NCBI RefSeq assembly: GCF_009741265.1
Contig: NZ_WOWL01000001.1
Span: forward strand, 3,906,001-3,970,000
DNA length: 64,000 nucleotides
Direction: 5' to 3'
Origin: Pseudarthrobacter sp. GA104
GTDB taxonomy: Bacteria > Actinomycetota > Actinomycetes > Actinomycetales > Micrococcaceae
The notes beneath the pieces were generated by a model, which did not search any database, was not told the DNA's origin, and worked only from the letters and a program-made list of their open reading frames with translations. A program made the position numbers and the translations under genes. Below, piece after piece: positions 8,237 to 16,804 of the stretch (the stretch's first letter is position 1; every line of letters starts with the position of its first letter).

Positions 8237-9751
8237 ATGACTACTGCTTCTGCGTCGACTGCTGCCTCCTTGCCCTCCGTTTCTGCCGACACTCCCGTAC
8301 GGGTCCGGTTCTGCCCGTCACCCACGGGCACCCCGCACGTGGGGCTGATCCGCACGGCACTGTTCAACTGGGCCCATGCCAAGCACACCAAGGGCACCTT
8401 CGTCTTCCGCATCGAGGACACGGACGCTGCACGCGACTCGGAGGAGAGCTACCAGCAGCTGCTGGAAGCATTGAAGTGGCTCGGCATCACCTGGGAAGAG
8501 GGCGTGGAAGTGGGCGGGCCCCACGAACCGTACCGGCAGTCGCAGCGGCTGGACCTTTACAAGGACGTCGTGGCCAAGCTGATCGAGGCCGGCTACGCCT
8601 ATGAGTGCTACTCGTCCCCCGAGGAGGTCGAGGCGCGCCACCGCGCGGCCGGCCGCGACCCCAAGCTCGGCTACGACAACTTTGACCGCGAGCTGACCGA
8701 AGATCAGGTGGCTGCCTTCAGGTCCGAAGGCCGGCAGCCGGTGCTCCGGGTCCGGATGCCCGATGAAGACGTCACGTTCACCGACCTGGTCCGCGGCGAG
8801 ATCACCTTCAAAGCCGGCAGTATCCCGGATTACGTCATCGTGCGTGCGGACGGGTCCCCCCTGTACACCCTGGTAAACCCCGTGGACGACGCCCTCATGG
8901 GCATTACCCACGTACTGCGCGGCGAGGACCTGCTGTCCTCCACACCGCGCCAGGTTGTCCTCATCCGCGCCCTGATGGAAATCGGTGTTGCCAGCTACAT
9001 GCCGGAGTTCGGCCACCTGCCCTACGTGATGGGCGAAGGCAACAAAAAGCTGTCCAAGCGTGATCCGCAGTCCAACCTCTTCCTGCTGCGCGACCGCGGC
9101 TTCATTCCCGAGGGCCTCCTGAATTACCTGTCCCTGCTGGGCTGGAGCCTGTCCGCGGACGAGGACATCTTCACCGTGGACCAGCTGATCGAAAACTTCG
9201 ATGTCCACGACGTTCTGGCCAACCCTGCGCGCTTTGACATCAAGAAGGCCGAAGCCATCAACGGGACCCACATCCGGATGCTCGCGCCGGGGGACTTCCG
9301 GGAGCGGCTGGTGCCGTACCTGCGCACCGCGGGCTACGTGGGGGAGCAGCTCACGGCGCGGCAGGAGGAAATCCTCACCGAGGCCGCGCCGCTGATCCAG
9401 GAACGCATCACGCTCCTGGGCGAGGCGCCCGACATGCTCGGATTCCTGTTCAAGGATGACGACGCCATCGATGTGGCGAACGACGCCCGGAAGGGACTTC
9501 CGGAGAACCTTGGGGAGGTCCTCGATGCGGCAATCGCCGCCCTGGACGGCGTGCAGGAGTGGACGGCGGAAGAAATCCAGGCTGCCCTGAAACGGACCCT
9601 GGTTGAGGAGCTGGGCCTCAAGCCCCGGCTCGCCTTCGGGCCGGTGCGTACGGCTGTTTCCGGCCGCCGCATCTCGCCGCCGCTCTTCGAGTCCATGGTG
9701 ATCCTCGGCCGGGAATCCTCACTCCGCAGGCTCCGGGCCTTCCGCGGCTGA
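8237..9751 (+). CDS. gltX: glutamate--tRNA ligase
   Basis: Charges tRNA-Glu with glutamate; in actinobacteria it also makes misacylated Glu-tRNA-Gln for the amidotransferase pathway (family knowledge). Length 504. The HIGH-like motif is in SPTGTPHVG near residue 35 and the KMSKS-like KLSKR near 272. TAAAGT (8221-8226) and GGAG (8228-8231) precede the ATG. The stop TGA shares its last base with the ATG of the HAD gene, so translation is coupled. The tRNA-Glu and tRNA-Gln genes lie 1.5 kb downstream. Confidence 0.97.
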   Translation: MTTASASTAASLPSVSADTPVRVRFCPSPTGTPHVGLIRTALFNWAHAKHTKGTFVFRIEDTDAARDSEESYQQLLEALKWLGITWEEGVEVGGPHEPYRQSQRLDLYKDVVAKLIEAGYAYECYSSPEEVEARHRAAGRDPKLGYDNFDRELTEDQVAAFRSEGRQPVLRVRMPDEDVTFTDLVRGEITFKAGSIPDYVIVRADGSPLYTLVNPVDDALMGITHVLRGEDLLSSTPRQVVLIRALMEIGVASYMPEFGHLPYVMGEGNKKLSKRDPQSNLFLLRDRGFIPEGLLNYLSLLGWSLSADEDIFTVDQLIENFDVHDVLANPARFDIKKAEAINGTHIRMLAPGDFRERLVPYLRTAGYVGEQLTARQEEILTEAAPLIQERITLLGEAPDMLGFLFKDDDAIDVANDARKGLPENLGEVLDAAIAALDGVQEWTAEEIQAALKRTLVEELGLKPRLAFGPVRTAVSGRRISPPLFESMVILGRESSLRRLRAFRG

Positions 9752-10488
9752 TGTCAGCTCCCACCGCTGCCTCCACCAGTTTCCTGGACACGCCCTTCGG
9801 GGCGGTGCGGGGGATTCTGTTCGACATCGACGACACACTGGTGGACCTCGAGTTCTCGATGACAACCGCGCTGCGGGAAGTCAGCGAACACCTCCTGCCC
9901 GGACTGGACCAGGCCGGGTGGGAGAGGTTCGGCCGTATCTTTACGCACGAAACCACCCACTATTACGACCGCTACCTGGCCGGTGAACTCACCTTCAACG
10001 AGCAGCGGCTGCTGCGCGGCCGTGCCGCCCTGGGCCACTTCGGTGTCGAGTTGGACGAGGGCGAGCAGTCCCACCAGTGGCTGGCGGCCTACATTGAAAA
10101 GCAGCCCGCCTACGTAAAGCCCTTTCCGGATGTCATGCCGCTGCTGGACGTCCTGGACCAGGCAGGCATCCCTTACGGGGCGGTCAGCAACAACGTGCAT
10201 GATTACCAGCGCGCCAAGCTGGACGGAGCCGGACTGGAACGCGTCCGGCGGCTGGTGGGGACGGACACGCTGGGCGTGGCGAAGCCCGATCCGGCCATCT
10301 ACCTGGAAGGTGTCCGGCTGCTGGGTACCGCACCGGCCGACACGCTCTATGTGGGCGACAACCGGCTCCTGGACGCGGAGGGCTCGACGGCGGCGGGGCT
10401 GGTCGGCGTTTGGCTCAACAGGGTGGGGGAGCCGGTGGCGGAGTTTGAAGGCAACGCCGTGTCCTCGCTGGCAGAGCTGGTCGGCTAG
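9751..10488 (+). CDS. HAD-family phosphatase
   Basis: Predicted phosphohydrolase of the haloacid dehalogenase superfamily, cytosolic. Motif I is FDIDDTLVD with nucleophile Asp25 and acid Asp27; motif II is in GAVSNN; motif III/IV is in VAKPDPAIY and YVGDNRLLD. The helical cap between motifs I and II places it in subfamily I (phosphoglycolate phosphatase-like). It starts on the last base of the gltX stop. Substrate cannot be told from sequence. Its end overlaps the convergent SRPBCC gene by 4 bp. Confidence 0.88.
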   Translation: MSAPTAASTSFLDTPFGAVRGILFDIDDTLVDLEFSMTTALREVSEHLLPGLDQAGWERFGRIFTHETTHYYDRYLAGELTFNEQRLLRGRAALGHFGVELDEGEQSHQWLAAYIEKQPAYVKPFPDVMPLLDVLDQAGIPYGAVSNNVHDYQRAKLDGAGLERVRRLVGTDTLGVAKPDPAIYLEGVRLLGTAPADTLYVGDNRLLDAEGSTAAGLVGVWLNRVGEPVAEFEGNAVSSLAELVG

Positions 10489-11138
10489 GAAGCGCTCCGG
10501 GCAGGGGTCCGGCCGTCCTCCCCGCCCGGGGAAGTTCCGCTCTGCTCGGCCCGTTCACGCAGGCCGGCCAGCATTTTGCGGATCATCCAGAAGTCGGCAA
10601 CTTCCAGCAGTGCCGAGAACGCAATGGATGCCGGCGACCACCGGATGCGGGAGCGGATCCGGGTGAGGAGCCGGGTGGTTCCGTCCGGTTGCGGGTCAAG
10701 CTGCCAAACCCATGTGGTGTCAGCCGGGGTTCCCCAGACCATGGAGCGCGGGTAGTCCATTGAGTAGACGTTGATACCGTGCTTGCCGTCCGGACTCATC
10801 GGCAGTGTGTCGCCCGGTTCCAGGGCCTGCCATTCGGGGCGGATCTGCCTGGCGCTGGGACGTCCGAGGTTGTCCAGCAGGTCATAGCTGTACCACCCGG
10901 CCCGCCGCACCCCGACCTGGACAAGCCAGGGCCAGATCCGTTCGGGTGGAGCTCCGACTGAGATGGCACGGGTGGCGTTGAAAGTCGGAGACCGCACCAG
11001 GTCATCACCCGGCAACGCCCGGGCCACCTCATCAGGGGTTGCGCCCCACGTCAAGTGCCGGGGGCGCCAGGCCCGAGCCCACGCCGCGACCCCGGCCGCA
11101 CCGAGCAAACCGATGACTGTCCGCGCCCTCCAAGCCAT
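10485..11138 (-). CDS. SRPBCC-domain (START-like) protein with N-terminal membrane segment
   Basis: A 217-residue protein of the SRPBCC ligand-binding superfamily (polyketide cyclase/CoxG-like). A short hydrophobic N-terminal segment (residues 5-20) could anchor it; the helix-grip domain follows, with APPERIWPWLVQVGVRRAG typical of this group and a C-terminal helix. The start is set at the ATG at 11138 because AAGGGG lies about 7 nt upstream; an in-frame ATG 57 nt earlier lacks such a site. Function unknown. It is convergent with the HAD gene. Confidence 0.75.
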   Translation of the reverse strand: MAWRARTVIGLLGAAGVAAWARAWRPRHLTWGATPDEVARALPGDDLVRSPTFNATRAISVGAPPERIWPWLVQVGVRRAGWYSYDLLDNLGRPSARQIRPEWQALEPGDTLPMSPDGKHGINVYSMDYPRSMVWGTPADTTWVWQLDPQPDGTTRLLTRIRSRIRWSPASIAFSALLEVADFWMIRKMLAGLRERAEQSGTSPGGEDGRTPARSAS

Positions 11139-11205
11139 TGCGTCGCCCCTTCCGTCCGTCCATTCACTATGCAAGGCTGTCGTGGCCAGCATCACCCGCG
11201 CCGAT

Positions 11206-11234
11206 TTGTGCGAGCCAAGAGTCTCAGGTAAAGT
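11206..11234 (+). promoter_or_regulatory. promoter of the tRNA-Gln/tRNA-Glu genes
   Basis: TTGTGC (-35, 11206-11211) and TAAAGT (-10, 11229-11234) are separated by 17 bp, 65 nt upstream of tRNA-Gln. No comparably good promoter is visible between the two tRNAs, so they may be co-transcribed. Confidence 0.6.
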
Positions 11235-11298
11235 AATTTCTCGTGCTGAGGCGCACGGAGCAGGGTAAAGCCCCTGAAATCCGGCCCGAAAGTATCAT

Positions 11299-11370
11299 TG
11301 GGATATGGTGTAATTGGCAACACTACGGTTTCTGGTACCGTCATTCTAGGTTCGAGTCCTGGTATCCCAG
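11299..11370 (+). tRNA. tRNA-Gln (CTG anticodon)
   Basis: A 72-nt cloverleaf. Acceptor arms TGGGATA (11299-11305) and TATCCCA (11363-11369) pair fully; the anticodon stem ACGGT/ACCGT holds the loop TTCTGGT with anticodon CTG; the T-arm carries GGTTCGAGTCC. Discriminator G at 11370. CCA is not encoded. It reads the CAG codon. Confidence 0.95.
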
Positions 11371-11507
11371 CTCTGGTTTGAGCAGCAGTTCGAAGCTCGA
11401 AACAGACGGTTTCAGCCGGTCCGCCGATTTGAAACCAAAGCAAAGTGTGTGAAAGAATCACTGAGCTTGATCAGCGGAAACGCTGGCAAAAGTACGGAAA
11501 TGTACAC

Positions 11508-11580
11508 GGCCCCATCGTATAGCGGCCTAGTACGCCGCCCTCTCACGGCGGTAACGCGGGTTCGAATCCCGCTGGGGTCA
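11508..11580 (+). tRNA. tRNA-Glu (CTC anticodon)
   Basis: A 73-nt cloverleaf. Acceptor arms are GGCCCCA and TGGGGTC, the anticodon stem CCGCC/GGCGG holds CTCTCAC with anticodon CTC, and the T-arm contains GGTTCGAATCC. Discriminator A at 11580, followed by CCA in the DNA. It reads the GAG codon. Confidence 0.95.
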
Positions 11581-11590
11581 CCACCGAAAT

Positions 11591-11624
11591 GGTCCCGGGC
11601 AAACGCCCGGGGCCATCTTTCTTT
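11591..11624 (+). terminator. terminator after tRNA-Glu
   Basis: A 10-bp stem (11591-11600 with 11605-11614, one G-U pair) with an AAAC loop, followed by ATCTTTCTTT. Confidence 0.85.
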
Positions 11625-11703
11625 AAAGCTTCGGCAAACCTGACATGTTTCTTGGGGAAGCTGCCATACCTTGAACCCAAATCGAAGCCATTTGGGGGAA
11701 TCT

Positions 11704-12759
11704 GTGCTGGGAAGCCGGTTTGCCGGAAACAAGAACTCTTTGAACGCCATCCGGCTGCTATTGGCCTCGGCTGTCATCCTGTCCCACTCCTGGTGGCTGG
11801 GAGGCTATGGGCCCGAGCCCAGTCCGGGGAGTGTAAAGCTCGGCAGTTGGGCGGTGCTGGGCTTCTTCGGGATTTCTGGATACCTGATAACGCGAAGCAG
11901 GACACGGGCGAGTTCAGCCGGCAGTTACTGCCTAGCCAGGTTTCTGCGGATCTTCCCCGGCCTTGCTGCTTGCGTGACCGCTGTAGCTTTTGTGGTTGCC
12001 CCTGTTACGGCCGCCTCGACGGGCCGGCATTACTCGCTTTCCGGTGCTGCGGTCTACTTTGTCACAAATCTGTCCGCCGGCACCCCCTTTATCGCAGTCG
12101 GGGGCATTCCCGGGTCGCTTGAAGGCCTGCCAGACCCCCGATTGTGGAACGGCCCACTGTGGACGCTGTTCTGGGAGATCGCCTGTTACATCCTGATCGG
12201 AATAGTGTTCCGGCTTTTCCGGCCCGACTTAGTACGCCTCGCGCTGCTGACTCTCTTCAGTGTCGCTTCAGCCGCTGCCGTGGCCGTCGACGCCGGTTGG
12301 ATCGCCGCGCCCGTGCGTAACGACTGGCCGCTTATACCTGTCTTGTCGTTTCTCGCAGGAGCGTTGATCTACCTTTTCCAGGATGTCATTCCCGCGAACC
12401 CTACAACCCTCGTGCTTGCCGCCGGCCTGGTGGTCCTGGTGTCATCCTTCGGCTTCGCGTCATCCTTGGTACACCTTCCCCTGAGTCTTTTCCTCATCCT
12501 GGGGTCACTGTATCTTCCCCTCTTCGGAGTGGGGTCCCGCTATGACGTTTCGTTTGGTATCTATATCTATGGTTGGCCTGCGCAGCAGTTCCTTGCCGCC
12601 CTCGGGCTACACTCCGTTGTGCCTCCTTTGGTGTTTGCGGCTGCCTCGTTACTGCTGGTAGCACCAGTTGCGTGGCTGTCCTGCCGCTACGTGGAGAAGC
12701 CGGCCCAGCTATGGCACCGCGCGCAGGGCGTACGGCGAACAGTTCGGGAACTGGCATGA
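11704..12759 (+). CDS. acyltransferase_3 family membrane protein (OafA/YrhL-like)
   Basis: Integral-membrane O-acyltransferase that would acylate a sugar, envelope glycan or similar acceptor; substrate unknown. It has 351 residues and about ten hydrophobic segments. The family's N-terminal pattern is seen in NSLNAIRLLLASAVILSH, with the key His of the first helix, and later RFLRIFPGL. The start is GTG at 11704, with a strong GGGGGA site 5 nt upstream; an in-frame TTG 33 nt earlier is less likely. Third-position GC looks lower than in neighbours and the gene lies right after two tRNA genes, so it may be acquired (inference). Confidence 0.85.
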   Translation: MLGSRFAGNKNSLNAIRLLLASAVILSHSWWLGGYGPEPSPGSVKLGSWAVLGFFGISGYLITRSRTRASSAGSYCLARFLRIFPGLAACVTAVAFVVAPVTAASTGRHYSLSGAAVYFVTNLSAGTPFIAVGGIPGSLEGLPDPRLWNGPLWTLFWEIACYILIGIVFRLFRPDLVRLALLTLFSVASAAAVAVDAGWIAAPVRNDWPLIPVLSFLAGALIYLFQDVIPANPTTLVLAAGLVVLVSSFGFASSLVHLPLSLFLILGSLYLPLFGVGSRYDVSFGIYIYGWPAQQFLAALGLHSVVPPLVFAAASLLLVAPVAWLSCRYVEKPAQLWHRAQGVRRTVRELA

Positions 12760-12766
12760 TGTTGCT

Positions 12767-14560
12767 GTGACCTCCCGGAACGAGCAGGATGCCCCGCAGG
12801 ATCCGCAGCGCAAACCTTCCGGCAGTGCTGCTGCCTCTGCGGCCTTAACGCTGCTCGAAGAGGTGCGCAATGATCTTGCGGCGGCGGAGCTGCCTCTTGC
12901 CCTGCCGGATGCTGAGCAGGCGCGCCGCGAGGCCGCCAGCGCCGTGGCCCAGCTCGATGACTACATCCTCCCGCGGTACCGCAGCCTTGACGCTCCGCTC
13001 CTGGCCGTCGTCGGAGGTTCAACCGGAGCCGGCAAGTCGACACTCGTGAACGGGATCGTAGGCCACCCGGTAACCCGTGCAGGCGCCATCCGCCCCACTA
13101 CCCGCCAGCCCATCCTCCTGCACCACCCGTCGGAGGCGGCCTGGTTCGAGGGCCAGCGCGTGCTGCCGAGCTTGAACAGGATCCGCGGTTCCATCGTCAG
13201 CAGTCCCGTGCCTGCCAACCGGGCAGGAGCGGTTCCGGACGCCGCTGCAATGTCATCCCTCGTCCTCGTGTCGGACCCCGGGGTGCCCGCAGGAATCGCT
13301 GTCCTCGACGCCCCCGATGTGGATTCCATCTCGGATGACAACCGCAAGCTGGCAGCCCAGCTGCTGGCCGCCGCCGACCTGTGGGTCTTCGTCACCACCG
13401 CCAACCGTTATGCCGACGCCGTTCCATGGAAACTGCTCCTGAATGCAGCCTCGCGGGACATCATGGTGGGGGTGGTCCTGGACAGGGTCCCTCCGGCGGC
13501 GGAGGCAGAAGTCAGCGAGGACCTGCGCGGCCTCCTGGACCGCGAAGGCCTGGGGGCGGCGCAGATGTTCGTGATACCTGAAACCAACCTGGATCCCATG
13601 GGCATGCTCCCCGCCGGGGCGGTCCAGCCGCTGCGGACCTGGCTGGCAGGGCTGGCCGCTGACGCCGCCGGCCGGTCCGACATTGCCCGCCGCACGCTGA
13701 ACGGAACCGTCAGGGCGATGGCGGACCGTGTCTCTGCCGTTGCGCAGGCAGCACGGGAGCAGCAGCATGCTGCCGCGAACCTGGAGGGCGCCGCCGTCTC
13801 CGCCTATGAAGCCGCTGCGGACCGCATCCTGGACGCGACAAGGGATGGCGCGCTCCTGAGGGGCGAAGTGCTGGCCCGCTGGCAGGACTTCGTGGGCACG
13901 GGAGAATTTTTCCGGGCCCTCGAACAGCATGTGGGCCGCTTCCGTGACCGCATGGGTGCCTTCTTCCGGGGTGAACCGGCGCCCGCGGTAAGGGTGGAAG
14001 CAGCCATCGAGACAGGCCTGCAGGCTGTCATCGTTGACGAAGCAGCCAACGCCGCCGAGGACACGGACCAGCACTGGCGCAACGACCCCGCCGGCCGGCA
14101 GCTGCTGGGGACTGATGATCTCTCCGGCACGACGCCGGGCTTCGAGGACCGCGCCGCCGCCGAGATCCGGGCGTGGCAGGAAGCACTGATGGAACTGATC
14201 CGCACCGAGGGCCAGGGCAAGCGGACCCAGGCGCGCTGGCTGTCCTTCGGCATCAACGGGCTGGGCGCCGCGCTGATGATCGTGGTGTTTTCGATGACGG
14301 CGGGACTCACCGGACTGGAGGTGGGCGTAGCAGGAGGCACCGCCGTCGTGGGCCAGCGGCTGCTCGAAGCGGTTTTCGGCGAGGACGCCGTCAGGCGGAT
14401 GGCCGAACAAGCGCGCAAGGACCTGCACGCCCGCTGCCAGCGGCTGCTGCAGGAGGAGAGACGCAGGTTCCTCGCCCGGCTGCCGGAATACGACGGAAGC
14501 GCGCCCGAAGCCCTCGCCGCCCACGCCGCATCACTGCTCCGGCTGGCGGACAAGGCATGA
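12767..14560 (+). CDS. dynamin-like GTPase, first of a tandem pair
   Basis: Large membrane-associated GTPase of the dynamin/YfjP-like group, 597 residues. The P-loop is GGSTGAGKS at about 83-91, switch region RPTTRQP, G3 motif DAPDVDS and a G4-like VVLDRV segment. A long helical region follows, with one or two hydrophobic stretches near 493-530. Start GTG is 8 nt after the acyltransferase stop; an upstream extension would overlap that gene. The stop overlaps the next GTPase (ATGA), so both are translated together. Such pairs are thought to act on membranes (family knowledge); the actual role is unknown. Confidence 0.8.
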   Translation: MTSRNEQDAPQDPQRKPSGSAAASAALTLLEEVRNDLAAAELPLALPDAEQARREAASAVAQLDDYILPRYRSLDAPLLAVVGGSTGAGKSTLVNGIVGHPVTRAGAIRPTTRQPILLHHPSEAAWFEGQRVLPSLNRIRGSIVSSPVPANRAGAVPDAAAMSSLVLVSDPGVPAGIAVLDAPDVDSISDDNRKLAAQLLAAADLWVFVTTANRYADAVPWKLLLNAASRDIMVGVVLDRVPPAAEAEVSEDLRGLLDREGLGAAQMFVIPETNLDPMGMLPAGAVQPLRTWLAGLAADAAGRSDIARRTLNGTVRAMADRVSAVAQAAREQQHAAANLEGAAVSAYEAAADRILDATRDGALLRGEVLARWQDFVGTGEFFRALEQHVGRFRDRMGAFFRGEPAPAVRVEAAIETGLQAVIVDEAANAAEDTDQHWRNDPAGRQLLGTDDLSGTTPGFEDRAAAEIRAWQEALMELIRTEGQGKRTQARWLSFGINGLGAALMIVVFSMTAGLTGLEVGVAGGTAVVGQRLLEAVFGEDAVRRMAEQARKDLHARCQRLLQEERRRFLARLPEYDGSAPEALAAHAASLLRLADKA

Positions 14561-16173
14561 GCCGCCACAGCGATACCCGCGAGTCGTCCCGGCTTGACCG
14601 GCGGCTCTCAGCCCTCAACGATGCCCGGGAACTTGGCGAAGGAGTCCTTCCGGATGAGTCCCTGCAGGAGGTCTTTAGCGTCCTGGAACGCGCAAGTTCA
14701 CGGCGCTCCCTCTCCGCCGACCACACCGTGGTGGGCTTCTTTGGCGCCACAGGAAGCGGAAAGTCCTCCCTCTTCAACGCGGTCAGCGGCGCGGAAATTG
14801 CGACGGCGGCAGCCCGCCGTCCCACCACATCGGAACCTTTGGCAGGGGTGTGGGGGGCGGAAGGCAGCGAGCCGCTGCTCGACTGGCTCGAAGTCCGCAA
14901 CCGCCATCACGCCGCCGCCGTCGATGGGTTCGCGGACGAAGGCACCGGCCTGATCCTGCTGGACCTGCCGGACTTTGACTCCACCAAGGCGTCCAACCGC
15001 GAAGTGGTGCAGCGGATGGTGGGGCTGGTGGACGTGCTGGTGTGGGTCCTTGACCCCCAGAAGTACGCGGACGCTGCCGTGCACAACGACTTCCTGTCCC
15101 GCCTGGCCTCCCACGGAGCCGTGACCCTGGTGGTCCTCAACCAGGTGGACAGGCTGCCGGAGCGCGATGTGCAGCCCGTCCTGGAATCCCTGCGCTCCAT
15201 CCTTGCCCGGGACGGACTTGGCAAGGTCCAGGTGCTTGCGGCCTCCGCCTTGACGGGGGCCGGGGTGGACCAGGTCCGTGCGGCAATCCGTGGTGTTGCG
15301 GTCAAGCGGAAAGCCCAGGCCCAGCGGCTTGCAGCGGATATCTCAAAGGCGTCGGCCGACCTTGGTGCCGTGTCGGGCGAGGGGACTGCTGCCGGTGTCC
15401 GGCCTGCAGCCAGGACACGCCTGGCTGATGAGCTGGCCATCGCAGCGAACGTGCCGGTGGTGGTGCAGGCGGTGGCGCAGTCCTACCGGCTGGAGTCAGT
15501 GAAGCGCACGGGGTGGCCGGTGACCCGGTGGCTGTCCAGGTTCCGTGCGGATCCGCTGCGCCGGCTCAACCTGCGCAGCGCGGCGCCGTCGGAGTTGAAC
15601 CGGACGTCGCTGCCGCCGGCAGGGGCGCCGGAACGGGCGCGCACGGACGCAGCGGTGCGGGAGTTCGCCGACGCCGCCAGTGCCGGTGCCCCCGGCCCCT
15701 GGCGTGCAGCCATCCGGGGGGCCGCCCGTGAAGGCAGGGAGCGGTTGCCTGATGCCCTGGACCAGGCCATCGCCGGAACGGACCTCGCCGCGAACCGTAA
15801 ATCCTGGTGGTGGGGAGTCTTCAACGTGGTGCAGTGGCTGGCCCTGCTGACTGTGCTGGGTGGCTTGGGCTGGCTAGGTGTCCTGGCGGCACTGGGATAC
15901 TTCCAGATGCCCGTGCCGGAGGTGCCCCGGGTCGAAGGATGGCCTGTGCCCACGCTGATGATCGCTTTTGGGGTGGCCTTGGGGATCTTCCTTGCCATCA
16001 CGGGCCGCTTTATTGCAGCCGCCGCGGCCAATGCACGGGCGGCGAGGGCACGGAAGCGGTTGAATGCCGCCGTGGCCGCGGTGGCGCAGGAACTCGTCGT
16101 GGAACCCGTGGAGGTGGAGGTCAGCCGGCTGGCCGGCTTTAACTCCGCGCTCCGGACGGCTGCGGCCGGATAG
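14557..16173 (+). CDS. dynamin-like GTPase, second of a tandem pair
   Basis: A 538-residue GTPase partner of the preceding gene. The P-loop is GATGSGKSS near 65-73, then RRPTTSEP, G3 DLPDFDS and G4 NQVD in VVLNQVDRLPE, a full set of nucleotide motifs. The C-terminal part has two clear membrane segments, about 420-449 and 465-492, so this subunit is anchored in the membrane. Start ATG overlaps the previous TGA. The two proteins probably form a heteromeric complex like other bacterial dynamin pairs (inference). Confidence 0.82.
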   Translation: MSRHSDTRESSRLDRRLSALNDARELGEGVLPDESLQEVFSVLERASSRRSLSADHTVVGFFGATGSGKSSLFNAVSGAEIATAAARRPTTSEPLAGVWGAEGSEPLLDWLEVRNRHHAAAVDGFADEGTGLILLDLPDFDSTKASNREVVQRMVGLVDVLVWVLDPQKYADAAVHNDFLSRLASHGAVTLVVLNQVDRLPERDVQPVLESLRSILARDGLGKVQVLAASALTGAGVDQVRAAIRGVAVKRKAQAQRLAADISKASADLGAVSGEGTAAGVRPAARTRLADELAIAANVPVVVQAVAQSYRLESVKRTGWPVTRWLSRFRADPLRRLNLRSAAPSELNRTSLPPAGAPERARTDAAVREFADAASAGAPGPWRAAIRGAAREGRERLPDALDQAIAGTDLAANRKSWWWGVFNVVQWLALLTVLGGLGWLGVLAALGYFQMPVPEVPRVEGWPVPTLMIAFGVALGIFLAITGRFIAAAAANARAARARKRLNAAVAAVAQELVVEPVEVEVSRLAGFNSALRTAAAG

Positions 16174-16197
16174 GGCCTGCGCGGCCGGGCAGGCGAG

Positions 16198-16749
16198 CTA
16201 AGCCCCGCTCGCCGCGAGTTCGGCGGCGGCGTCCCTTACCTTGAGCAGGGTGCGCAGGTTGCGCGTAGTGGTCGCGGCTTTGAATTTGGCTTTCGCGGAA
16301 ATCTTGCTGAAGGGGCTGTCCAGCGTTCCGCCGGCCGGTGCCAGCCAGGCGAGGGCCTCCGGACCCAGCCTCTCCTGTTCGTTTCCCTCCAGCGCCGCCC
16401 CTGCCGCATCGAGTTCATCGAGGACACCCGTGTCCGAGGAGAGCGTGATGTAGCTGTGGGTGGTTTTGTCGTCCTCGGGGTAGGGGCAGGCGGCCACGAG
16501 GTCCGACAGCCGGGCTGACTCGAGGACCACCACCCAGGCGTCATAGCCGAACGTGTCCCGCAGGCATTTTTCGCATTCGCGTTTGACGGCGTCCGCGTCC
16601 AGGGGGCTGGCCAGGACCACATTTCCGCTGGCAAGCAGGGTGCGGGCGTCAGCAAAGCCTGCGGCCTTGAGCGCCTCCCGCAGATCAGCCATCTTGATGT
16701 TGATGCCGCCCACGTTGATGCCGCGAAGAAACACTGCGTAGCTGCCCAT
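16198..16749 (-). CDS. DUF1697 family protein
   Basis: A 183-residue soluble protein of unknown function. The family signature is seen at the N-terminus, where YAVFLRGINVGG is followed by MADLREALKAAGF and TLLASGNVV. The C-terminal TTRNLRTL segment is also typical. The start at 16749 fits the family; TAGGAT on the same strand ends 7 nt upstream, so the mRNA is probably leaderless. It is convergent with the GTPase pair and downstream of the IclR gene on the same strand. Confidence 0.87.
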   Translation of the reverse strand: MGSYAVFLRGINVGGINIKMADLREALKAAGFADARTLLASGNVVLASPLDADAVKRECEKCLRDTFGYDAWVVVLESARLSDLVAACPYPEDDKTTHSYITLSSDTGVLDELDAAGAALEGNEQERLGPEALAWLAPAGGTLDSPFSKISAKAKFKAATTTRNLRTLLKVRDAAAELAASGA

Positions 16750-16804
16750 GCCGAAAATCCTAGCCCGGCGGCGCCGGTACGGGCCGCCGGTTGGTGTCAG
16801 CGCG

